Of a stretch of 64,000 nt of DNA, positions 45,330-54,942 are shown one piece after another. Every line of letters starts with the position of its first letter. The stretch's first letter is position 1. Both the position numbers and the translations under genes were made by a program. The notes under the pieces were generated by a model. The model ran no database searches. It had not been told where the DNA came from and saw only the letters and a program-made list of their open reading frames with translations. The DNA comes from Armigeres subalbatus. Its lineage: Eukaryota; Arthropoda; Insecta; Diptera; Culicidae. Location of the stretch: NCBI RefSeq assembly GCF_024139115.2, contig NC_085139.1, positions 16,277,284 to 16,341,283 on the forward strand, in the 5' to 3' direction.

Positions 45330-46950
45330 CTACCCACCATTTCCCTCAAATTCAGCCTGCTGCTCTCGACTACTTTTTAGTGTTTTACGGAGTTTGGCCT
45401 CCATAATGACCCATTTTGTTTTCAATTGGACGAAGGTGTGGCTTTGCCTGTGAGACCGCAGGCATAGCAGCAGACACTCCAACAGGCTTTCGTCTTGATA
45501 GATATGCCCATTGATGGTACCCGTTGTGATGTACGGCTGGCTCATCTTGCCAAAGCCACATATGGCCAATCAAACCAAGAACTTTTTGGCGAATTTATCC
45601 ACCGTGATGTGGCAAGTTATAACTCATGCCACGGCTATTAGGTCCTAAAATGAAGAATCCATTTTCGACTTTACTTGAGGGAACAATGAAGTTAGCCATT
45701 CTGAACACATCAGTTTTTTTCAACAAAAAAGCCAAAAGTAACATTGTTTAATAAGTGGTATAATATTGTTTCAAATACACTTAAAAAACACCGCATGGCA
45801 CTTCACTCCAACCTTTGACAGTTCAAGTGTATGGCCCCTGACGTTTTCGGCTTATGGTTCATTGGTTGTGGAATTACGTTCTGCAGCGTCTGCATGTAAC
45901 TCTCTACTCAATCTGGTGACGGATTAGTAGTACTTCTTGATGGACCTCATGGGAAGCCAACCAATCACGAACTCGACCCTTGTCGGAGCCAGTGGAAAGT
46001 ACTACTGAACTGTAAAAAATTTTAATTTGACGAGGACCGAATTCATTCGTGACGTCATGCTGCAAAACCTAATGTTGCATTTTCATCCATTTTCAGGGGT
46101 GACTTCTCTTATAATGTTTCAAACCCAAAAAATAACATTTTTTACTTAGACCATTAACAAAATTTCAATAAGATCGGTACATAAATGAGGTAGGGCTTTA
46201 GGACCTGTGTGGCAGCAAAATAGCACTTGTTGTTTATTATATGCAGCAAATATCCAATGACTCCTAAACCATCTAAGTAGGCTTAAAACGAACCAGAACT
46301 GATAGCCACATCATTAGCAATCAATGCAATCGGGAAATGTATCGTCAGTCACGCGTAGTGAATCATCAGTGCCATAAGGTGTTTCAGAGGCTCCCGCTTG
46401 TCTACAGCTAGAATAAACTCCACAGGACCCAATTGCTTTGTATCCGCCGACCACCGAAATGTTTGTTTCGTCGTCCATCACGATGCAGTTCGGTTTCGTC
46501 AGGCACCTCGGTACAGCTTTCTAGCGCTTGTATTGGCTACCGTATTTCATTAGTCGTTCCGGTTTGGTGCCTTCTTGGCCTTGTAGAACCAAACCGCTTT
46601 TTTCGCCACATCGCGGTTCGAAAGATTCGGCTGACACTTGAACAGATTCGATACCTTCCTTGCCTTTACCTAATTAGTTGTCTTCTGGTTTTTTTCCACT
46701 GGATCGGAGACCCAAATCCTTGAATGATTTCACCACCCGTAAGTCGTGACACGTCAAATGATGGATTCCCAGGTGTTTCCCGATCCATCTGTGGCAAGTA
46801 GTCGGGTTTTCCACGACAGCGGACTGCTATTGTTTCGATGCCATCTCTATAACCACTTGACAGATTATGATAAACATCTGCCAATACAAACATTAGACTT
46901 TTGTGAGAAACCGAAATAATCCGGAAAGGAACCACCTATCAAGGTGCCAC
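45330..46950 (-). pseudogene. Tc1/mariner-superfamily (ITmD37E-like) transposase remnant, split
   Basis: Minus strand. Near 46490 it reads IVMDDETNISV, the first catalytic aspartate motif (relatives have MDDETYV). After an interruption of about 900 bp, 45573-45330 carries PYITTGTINGHIYQDE and, in changing frames, HLRPIEN and KWVIMEAKLRKTLKSS, the C-terminal LRPIExxW..xK..LRKT segment. The middle aspartate region (WPDLAxxHY in relatives) is not seen. The helix-turn-helix start is only vaguely recognisable at 46740-46935. The DD37E grouping is from memory. The three-copy motif (45905-46063) lies in the interruption. Confidence 0.65.
45905..46063 (-). repeat. Three-copy motif with TGACGTCA, copy 2, with coding-like tail
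   Basis: Minus-strand GCAGCATGACGTCACGAATG through ACAGTTCAGTAGT, followed by a coding-like tail that reads SDKGRVRDWLAS before it decays. The same tail at 51893 reads DINKTRIRNWLAALEAKKKD. Similarity continues past that stop codon. Confidence 0.65.
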
Positions 46951-47257
46951 ACGTCTTACCTGTCCGCCAGTGTTCAGTTGGAAGTGACAGATTGACTTGC
47001 TGTCAGGGTGAGCCTGCTGCGATGGCAGTCGAGGTGAGTGCCGAGCAAACAGTAGTGAACATCAGATTTTAAGCTCGCTGTATACCAGAATATAAGGGCT
47101 CTCTTACCCCACACAACTTTCAGCTAATTTTATTCAAAATATCATCAATGTATACCCACACGATTAAAAGTTACACGTCTTATTTTAATCGTGTACAATC
47201 TTTAATGATCAATATAAACTCTTTAGGCTTTCCTTTACTTACTATTGATGGGCTCAT

Positions 47258-48192
47258 TAAGGTGATTACAGGAATAAAGCCAGAAATCGCCATTTTGTAA
47301 AACCATGTGCTTTTCCAATATTTTTCAAGAGCACGAGATGAAAGAACAATAACGCGTATGGGGCTGAAATAATAGTAGATCGTTTGCTTAGTTATGCTGA
47401 ACAATCATAATTTGTGTCTCGGCACTGTACGAAACTATTCCGCCAGATTTGGGCTTTTTGAAATGTATGTAGATAAAACTCTGTGGTGAATTTGAAATTC
47501 ACCACGGGCGTCATTCTATAATCACCTTTAAGGTGATTATACAATCGTTATGTGGTGAATTTCAAATTCACCACACGGTTTTCTACTCCTATTATTAAAA
47601 AGTTCATTAGCGTAATAGTTTTGTACAATGCTGAAATTAAAGTCGATTGCTTAGCATGAGTAATCAAATGATCTACAGATGTTGTGATTCTCCATGGGCG
47701 TTGTTGTTCTTCAATTTGTGCTCTTGAAAAATCACTAGAAAGCACGTGGTTTCCTAAGATGGCCGATTTGTGGCTTTCGTTGCTATAACCACCTTTAAAC
47801 TGCGATGCAGACAGCTTCTGTACTCCGCTGGTAATTGTGAAAAAGTCCACATTGATGAAGTTCAGATCCTTGATTAAATAAACACAATTCGACAAGCCTT
47901 GTCTGTTGTGCCTTGTTTCCAATATTTTGAAAATGGCTCCCAGGTTAATGTGATTATAGAATGAAGCCAGAACGGCCATATTTTGTAAACCACGTGCTTT
48001 TCCAATATTTTTTTTCAAGCGCACGAGATAAAAGAACAATAACGCGTATGGGGCTGAAATAATGGTAGATCGTTTGCTTAATTATGCTGATCAATCATAA
48101 TTTGAGTTTCGGCACTGTACGAAAACTATTACGTGAGATTTGGGCTTCTGGAAATATATGTAGATAAACGTGTGGTGAATTTGAAATTCAAT
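47258..48192. repeat. Two ~240-bp direct repeats and a palindrome cluster between them
   Basis: 47258-47500 and 47945-48192 are similar along their length (AACAATAACGCGTATGGGGC, GTAGATCGTTTGCTTA, TTCGGCACTGTACGAAA, GTAGATAAA, GTGGTGAATTTGAAATTC). Between them are three 23-bp near-perfect palindromes at 47483-47505, 47518-47540 and 47552-47574. The middle one looks like a head-to-head junction of two copies of the repeat's start (AAGGTGATTATAGAATG). Probably a MITE family with tandem and inverted insertions. Confidence 0.7.
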
Positions 48193-48451
48193 TGTATATC
48201 ATTCCGAAATCATACATTTTTAAAAATATTGGAAATGCGTCCAAATAATGTTAATGCAAACTAAAATTCTGGATATTGGAAATGATCCTTTCAGTAGTCT
48301 GTGTACAAGCGTAGTCAATTAAACTTTATTAAAACTATTTAAAATTTATTCAAATAACCATCACTTCCTTTTTCTCCTCATCTCAATTATTGACCTCGTC
48401 TCAGCCAAGAATTTCTCACTCAACGATAACATTCCCTCCTTCCCGTTACAG

Positions 48452-48649
48452 TGAACGCCAAACCGCTCACCTTTCTCGACGAGGTCTACAACCAGAAAGC
48501 AGTCCAAACTAACTGCACTGTGTACTGCGGCGGCGTCGGTGGAACTCTGGCCGGTGGACTAAGCGAGGAGATCCTGCAGAAGACGTTCTTCCGTTCGGGA
48601 CTATTCAGGAGATTCGCGTCTTCAAGGACAAGGGATATGCTTTTGTTAG
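48452..48649 (+). CDS. Rox8: Rox8/TIAR-like RNA-binding protein, exon encoding the first half of RRM3
   Basis: The acceptor lies after a TTCCCGTTACAG tract (AG 48450-48451). The exon phase fits the donor at 957. It encodes LTFLDEVYNQ, NCTVYCGGVGGTLAGGLSEE and, after a frame change near 48589, IQEIRVFKDKGYAFV. TVYCGG is RNP2 and KDKGYAFV is RNP1 of the third RRM, which binds U-rich RNA in TIAR proteins. A loss of two bases in the codons before FGTIQEIR breaks the frame. The expected donor AG|GTGAGT reads AGTGAGT here, one G short. Because the intron positions are kept, sequence error is as likely as true decay. Confidence 0.8.
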
Positions 48650-48711
48650 TGAGTTTCCGTCAAATCTGCACTTGACTCCATCTTAATCTGCCCTGTTTGA
48701 TAAATCCGCAG

Positions 48712-49038
48712 ATTCTCCACCAAGGAAGCGGCTGACCCACGCCATCGTTGCTGTACACAAATTTTGGAAATCAACGCTCAAACGGTCAAGTGCTCCTGGG
48801 GTAAGGGAAAGTGGCGATCCGAAATAACGCACCTCGCTGGCGCGAGCCAAGCACTGAGTCAAGCTTTGACTTCAATACGGCCTACGGTCAACAGGTCGCC
48901 GGCTACTGGTACCCGCCTGCTCCGACCTACCCGACGACACCAGTCCCGGCTGCTGCCCCACTGTAGGGCCAGTTCCTCCAGGGTATGCAAGGTTGCCACG
49001 TACGGACAGTTCGCCGGCTACCAGCAGGGTTACATGGG
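48712..49038 (+). CDS. Rox8: Rox8/TIAR-like protein, exon encoding the rest of RRM3 and the start of the C-terminal tail
   Basis: The acceptor AG is at 48710-48711 and the donor GGTGAGTT follows 49038. The exon completes RRM3 with FSTKEAA, HAIVAVH, EINAQTVKCSWGK, then continues into the low-complexity tail AGYWYPPAPTYPTTPVPAAA and GQFAGYQQGYMG. The tail is Q/Y/P-rich like the aggregation-prone tail of TIA proteins. Single-base insertions or losses occur near 48735, 48756, 48803, 48822 and 48992, and a TAG sits at 48964-48966 where relatives would be expected to continue. I read the exon as real but damaged by indels in this sequence. Confidence 0.75.
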
Positions 49039-49116
49039 GTGAGTTTCTTAATCCGTGCCCATAGTGTGCAACCGGTGATAATTGACCTTTTTGTAATTTT
49101 TTTTCACGATCCTCAG

Positions 49117-49267
49117 AATGGGAATGCAGCTGCCCGGAGCCTGGCCCGGTGTACCAACTCAGGCCCAGATCCCTGCCACCGCTCAGCAGCTGGGCACAGG
49201 CTGGCGTTGGTGGAGCCTTCTTCCGCAAGCGGCCGGCGTTGTCGCCTATCCGATGCAGCAGTTCCAG
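49117..49267 (+). CDS. Rox8: Rox8/TIAR-like protein, Q/P-rich tail exon
   Basis: The acceptor AG is at 49115-49116 and the donor GTGAGC at 49268. The phase joins the previous exon as GMGMQLPG. It reads QLPGAWPGVPTQAQIPATAQ and, at the end, AAGVVAYPMQQFQ. One stretch (WRWWSLLPQ) may be out of frame through paired indels. The tail of Rox8/TIA proteins mediates self-association in stress granules; the match is to composition rather than to strict sequence. Confidence 0.65.
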
Positions 49268-49920
49268 GTGAGCTCCCCTTCCACACACCACTGGTCGGTT
49301 TCTAGTGCAAGCTTCGCCAAGTCAACACGCTGAACAATTTATTTTTAAACGCTGAACTTTTTGGTTTTATGCTTTGTGCAACTGTTGAAAACAGAAGCTT
49401 AATGATTTGGTTTAGGTTTACTTTACACGCACAGCCGCACACAAACACAAATGGTAATTTACTTTTTTTAGTTTCTAGTTCAACTGTCGTACTTCAATCA
49501 TCTTGAAACCAATATTTTATATACCACGTTGTCTTTGATATTGTTCTACAGTGAACAGTAAGTTATGTTAATATTTTGATATAAAAAGCGCTCCAAAAGC
49601 TTCAGATCAATGTTTCTTCCGTGATATTTAAACAAAATATTCTTTTTTTTTTTTACAATGTTATGGAAACTCATATGTGAATATGTACGTTATGTGGGAA
49701 GATTCTTCACAAAATGTAGATAAAATGTGCTGCGCCAAATGCAAGCAAGAAATGTTCCGTATTCGTTGACCTCAAAATTCGAATTTGAGTTACATTTAAT
49801 AGAATAGTGGAACAGAAGACATAAAGCGGTATGCTTCCCAAATGAAAATTTTTATTTCACTTTTGAAAAGCAACGTCATTATTTTGAAAACATGTCAAGT
49901 AATTTTCAGAATGCTTTCGT
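49268..49920. other. Intron, no gene seen
   Basis: A/T-rich sequence following the donor at 49268. No coding region is supported. Confidence 0.45.
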
Positions 49921-50610
49921 TAGTTATGGACGAAATCACTTTTATGGACCCTCGATTTTGTCAATTCTTGATTCACTCAAAACTGTCATAACTCAAATAT
50001 TTCTCAACTGATCTTATGGATCAGCATATCGTTGGAAAGAGGAAGAGTGTATCCTCAATTTGCAATAATAACAATGGGGCAGCCATATATTGGATTTGGT
50101 ATTGATTAAAGTTTTGAGCCTTCCAAATAAATTACTTTCGCTGTAGATATGCTCTTCATTTTCAAAATATATTTGGCGTAGAATAGTGTATGAAGTCAAT
50201 GAACTGATGTCGTAGTCTCATATTGTTTGTATAAATAATGTTCTTTCCTCAGATGGGCCTTAAAAAATAATTTGGTGAATCGTACATAACTTTTTGGATA
50301 GAAAAACATACACCTGAGATTTTTGAACACAAAGCTCTATATAAGCCAAGATTTCCATCGATGTGGTGATATTCAAAATCGGTGACGTAAATCTAGCGGA
50401 AAAATAGTTTAAAAAATAAATCCAAGATGGCAGCCAAATCAAATATGTCTGCCCCATCGTTATTATTGCAAATTGAGAATACACTCTTCTTCTTTCCAAC
50501 GATATGCTGATCCATAAGATCGGTTGAGAAATGTTGGAGTTATGACAGTTTTGGTGAATCAAGAATTGACAAAAATCGAGGGTTCAAAAAAGTGATTTCG
50601 TCCATAATCA
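49921..50610. repeat. Large inverted repeat (foldback) of two ~180-bp arms
   Basis: The arm 49921-50100 and the arm 50428-50610 are inverted copies, sharing for example ATGGATCAGCATATCGTTGG and TCAATTTGCAATAATAAC in opposite orientation. The spacer is about 330 bp. Arms look roughly 90% alike by eye. Likely a MITE or foldback transposon; no target duplication was defined. Confidence 0.85.
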
Positions 50611-51833
50611 ACGAGGGGTCCATCTTTCTGAAAATTTAACTCGGATCCCTAATAATCTCGTCGAAAGCATTCTAATGAATATAAATTTAAGCATTTTCAA
50701 AGACCTCGTGCAAATAGTGGCTCGGTCTCAAAGCGAAAATTACTGACATGTATAAGATATGAAATAACAAAAAGTAATATACAAAATATTCAAGGCATAA
50801 CATATGTTGTGATTACAATATCAAAGGCAAAAAATAATCATTTTTTGTTTTGTATTAAAATATCTGATAATGTTATGCCTAAAGTATTTATTTTGGATAT
50901 AAATTTTTGTTATTATTTTTTATCATGTTACCTCTTATTCATATCAAGTTCATAAGAACTGCTGGTTTCAAAATATTAGCTTCTGCCCAGGCTCTATAAC
51001 AAAATGGTGTGGCGTTTGCCATATCACAAAGTAAGCCATGGAAGCAAAACACATAAAAATATCAAATTAGCGCTTGAAAATGAAAAAAAAAAATCATTGC
51101 AATAATATGGGGTTATTTTCAATTATCCTCTCGATTTAAACACCCTGAAATGAAGCCTGAAAGTAGTAGAATAAGGTCGACAAAACAGATTGAAAAAATG
51201 TTTGCGCCATTCATAGTTACAGCCGTTAGAAGAAAACGTTTTTTCGAAGAAAAACCTCATAATAACTTTTTGATCCTGCATGAGATATGGAAACGCTAAG
51301 TCCATGAAAAGTTGCGCCCTGCAAAGCACAAAAAGTGCTCTGAACATCACATTGCTGAGAAATTTGAAACAAAAAGTTAGTATAAAAAACTGTTTTTTTG
51401 AGGGTCACCCTAAGTGAACTTTGGGAAAATTGCTCAAATCAGTCAATTTAAGAGCTAGAGAAATAATTTTTTAGCAAAATTCTTGAATCTGGCTGAGCTT
51501 ATAACTTCGCGGAACATTGTATAGCCGTATCTCTGCAAATGAAAAGTTTTATATTTAATTTTTTTAAATGTGGCCCAATTCCTAATTTTTATGAAAACCT
51601 CAAAAACCCCTCATCGTTAGGAGCAACTCTTTGTAGAACAAAGTTTTTTTCTATCTCTGCTATGTTCGGCTTGAACAACTTATTACCGCTTTCTATGCGT
51701 TACCTGGACCAATGTGGCATTGGTGCAAGAAGACCTTTATATTGTTTTACAGACCAAAGGTCTGTTGTTTTAAGAAAGCAAAATAAATATTTGGGATCAC
51801 AACCGTTACAATGCCATAATTTATTTTCCATAT
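50611..51833. other. No gene seen
   Basis: A/T-rich. Small frames at 51123-51408 and 51539-51853 have no recognisable domain. Confidence 0.4.
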
Positions 51834-52010
51834 TGCAACATGACGTCAGCTGAATGAATTCGGCTCATTTTTGTTTCTTGACAGTTCAGCAGCCCTTTCA
51901 CTGACATCAACAAGACTCGAATTCGTAATTGGTTGGCTGCTCTGGAGGCCAAGAAGAAGGACTACTAAATTGTCACCAGGTTAAGGTTACGTGCAGACGC
52001 CAGTACCAAA
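51834..52010 (+). repeat. Three-copy motif with TGACGTCA, copy 3, with a coding-like tail
   Basis: CATGACGTCAGCTGAATGAA through TTGACAGTTCAGCAG is followed at 51893 by a frame reading DINKTRIRNWLAALEAKKKD, then Y and a TAA at 51966-51968. The sequence TTTTTGTTTCTTGACAGTTCAG just before it resembles a splice acceptor. It could be a captured last exon of an unknown gene or part of a transposon. I do not recognise the protein. Confidence 0.5.
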
Positions 52011-52041
52011 CAAATCCAAAGGCTAGAAGCATCCACAAAAA

Positions 52042-53672
52042 ATCTTTGTCGGATTCCTGATATGTAGAATCCTTGGAGAATTCCGGATGGAAAACTTGTC
52101 GGATGCTGAATAAAATACTTGTCGGATTCATGATGCAATCTTTGTCAGATTCCGGATGGAATTCTTGCCTTTTTCTTGATCCATGTCGTATTGCGAATGA
52201 AATTTTTGACGAAATTCGAATGAAAGCCTTGTCGGAATCCTTCACGGATTCAGAATAGAATCTGGTCTGTATTCTGATGGAATTCTTGTCTGAATCCAGA
52301 TGGAATCCTTTCCCGAATCTGGATGAAAGGCTTGTCGGATTCCGAATGGAATCCTTGTCGGATTCCGAACGGAATTTTCGTCGGATTCTGAATGGAATCT
52401 TTGCCATACTTCGAATGGAACTTTATCGAATGCCGAATGACACCCTTGTCGAATTCCGAATGACACCTTTGTCGAATTCCGAATGACACACTTGTCGAAT
52501 TCGAATGGAACTTTGTCGGATTCCGAATGGAACTTTGTCGGATTCCGAATGGAACTTAGTCGGATTCCCGAATGGAACTTTGTCGAATTTCGAATGGAAT
52601 CCTTGTCGGATTCCGAATGGAATCCTTGTCGGATTCCGAATGGAACTTTTGTTTGAATCCGAATGGAATCCTTGTCGGAATCCGAATGGAATCCTTGTCG
52701 GAATCCGAATGGAATCCTTGTTGAATCCGAATGGAATCCTTGTCGCATTCCGAATGGAATCCTTGTCAGATTCCGAATGGAACTCTTGTCGATTCCGAAT
52801 GGAATCCTTGTCGGATTCCGAATGGAATCCTTTGTCGGATTCCGAATGGAATCCTCTGTTTGATTCCGAATGGAATCTTTGTCGGATTCCTGAATGAAAT
52901 CCTTGTCGGATTCCGAATGGAACTTCATTGATTCCGAATGGAACTTTACTGGATTCCGCATGTAATCCTTACTGGATTCCGAATGGAATCTTTACTGATT
53001 CCGAATGGAATCTTTACTGGATTCCGAATTGAATCCTTACTGGATTCCGAATGGAACTTTACTGATTCCGAATGGAACTCTTGATTGATTCCGAATGGAA
53101 CTTTACTGATTCCGAATGGAATCTTTACTGGATTCCGAATGGAACTTTACTGGATTCCGAATGGAATCTCATTGATTCCGAATGGAATCCTTCATTGATT
53201 CCGAATGGAATCCTCATTGATTCCGAATGGAATCTTTACTGGATTCCGAATGGAATCCTTACCGGATTCCGGAATGGAATTCTTACTGGATTCCGAATGG
53301 AATCCTTTACTGGATTCGCGAATGGAACTTTACTGGCTTGATCTCCGAAAGGAACTTTACTGGATTCCGGAATGGTAACTTCATTGATTCCGAATGGGAA
53401 TCCTTACTGGATTCCGAATGGAATCCTTTTTTTCATTGATTCCGAATGGAATCCTTTATTGATTCCGAACTGGAATCCTCACGATTCCGAATGGAATCCT
53501 TTACTGGATTCCGAATGGAATCTTTACTGGATTCCGCGAATGGAATCCTTACTGATTCCGAATGGAACTTACTGATTCCGAAATGGAATCCTTACATTGG
53601 ATTCCGAATAGAATCTCTTACTGGATTCCGAATGGATTCCTTTGTCTGATTCCGAATGGATTCTTCCTTGAA
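52042..53672. repeat. 23-bp hairpin minisatellite array 3
   Basis: Tandem units of about 23 bp, GTCGGATTCCGAATGGAATCC plus TT. Each unit holds the perfect 7-bp inverted repeat GGATTCC/GGAATCC around GAAT. Up to about 52930 most units carry TTGTCGG; after that TTACTGG or TCATTG predominates. Edges are degenerate. Open frames on both strands are translations of the repeat. Confidence 0.95.
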
Positions 53673-53895
53673 TATGTAGTCGAATTAGCTTTTATCAGGA
53701 ATCTATGTGCAAGCATCATCTGCCGCCAGTTTATTTCTGTTTTATTTCAAGCTGCATTGGAATCCAAGAACATATGATTCATGTTGAACTTTGATTACGA
53801 CAATAAGAAAGTCCTTTTGATTTATACCACAAATCACATAACTCGTATGCGGCGACCGTGCAATTTCTGCAGTGTTTAATCAATCGCTGAAATTC
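53673..53895. repeat. Tail sequence following array 3, duplicated
   Basis: GAATTAGCTT, AAGCATCATCTGCC, GCATTGGAATCCAAGAACA and GATTACGACAATAAG recur in the same order at 54490-54725, after array 4. Confidence 0.8.
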
Positions 53896-53919
53896 TTATG
53901 TTGTCCTTCTGAAATGGAA

Positions 53920-54440
53920 AGTCCTTGTCCGGATTTCGGAATGAAATCTTTGTCGGATTCCGGATGAAATCCTTTGTCGGATCTGGGATGGAATTCCTTT
54001 GTCGATTCTTGATAGAAACCTTTTGTCGGATTCCGCGGATGGAACTCCCTTTGCCGGATTCCGGATGAAATCCATGTCGGATTCCGGATGGTATCCTTTG
54101 TCGGAGCCCGGGTTGGAACTCTTGTCGGATTCCGGTTGGGAACTTTCTCGGATTCCGGATGGAACTCTTGTCGGATTCCGATGGAACTTAAGTCGGATTC
54201 CGATTCCGGATGGAATCCTTTGTCGGATTCCGGATGGAACTTTGTTGTCGGATTCTGGATGTAACTTGTCGGATTCCGGATGGAATCTTTGTCGGATTCC
54301 GGATGGAATCTGCTTGTCGGATTCCGGATAGAATCCTTTGTCGGATTTCGGATGGAATTCTTTTGCTTGGATTCTGGATGGAATCTTTGTCGTATTCTAG
54401 ATTAAATCCTTATCGTATTCTCTAGATGGAATCCTCTTGT
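53920..54440. repeat. 23-bp hairpin minisatellite array 4
   Basis: Units of about 23 bp, GTCGGATTCCGGATGGAATCC plus TT, with the same 7-bp stem as array 3 and a GGAT loop. About 20 degenerate units, with irregular length near the end. Confidence 0.9.
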
Positions 54441-54479
54441 CGGACTACTCTCTGCTTGTTGTGCCCTTTGCGTTGCTTG

Positions 54480-54725
54480 ATTTTCGTCAATCACATGACG
54501 TACGATATAGACGAATTAGCTTCATCAGGAATCCATGGGCGTATAAGCATCATCTGCCTGAGTTTATTTTACAAGGTTTTGTTTTGCTGCATTGGAATCC
54601 AAGAACAGATTATTCAGACAAGGATTACGACAATAAGGGAAGTTCTTTGATATACAAAAATTCATATAACTTGATATGTGGTTACTCGTGACCTCATCGC
54701 ACGGTTCAATAATCGCTGAATTATT
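54480..54725. repeat. Tail sequence following array 4
   Basis: Direct duplicate of 53673-53895 with small changes, so array and tail were copied together or inserted as one unit. Confidence 0.8.
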
Positions 54726-54882
54726 TTTGGCTGATACGAAACAAATTATTATGCTTTTTAGATTATTCTTTATTTCTTGATTCAGTCCATACACTGCACC
54801 AAATCGACACCGAACCTCGATTGTTGATATACTCTTTGGTACTCAACCATTTTATATTCCATTTTCTTCTTCTCTTCTCCAG

Positions 54883-54942
54883 CTATATATCCGACTGACT
54901 GTTTCTACACACTCTGCAGTTAGATCATTGTTTAATGGCTAG
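54883..54942 (+). CDS. Rox8: Possible last coding exon of the Rox8-like gene
   Basis: A strong pyrimidine tract (TTCTTCTTCTCTTCTCCAG) ends at 54882. Joined in the phase left by the donor at 49268, the frame reads LYIRLTVSTHSAVRSLFNG and stops at TAG (54940-54942). I do not recognise the peptide, and family tails vary. The evidence is the acceptor quality and the open phase only; another exon upstream cannot be excluded. Confidence 0.35.
   Translation, partial: LYIRLTVSTHSAVRSLFNG

Noticed and set aside
52242..52961. 239-codon minus-strand frame and matching plus-strand frames
   Set aside because: Translation of array 3; both strands are open because the 23-bp unit rotates through all frames without stops.
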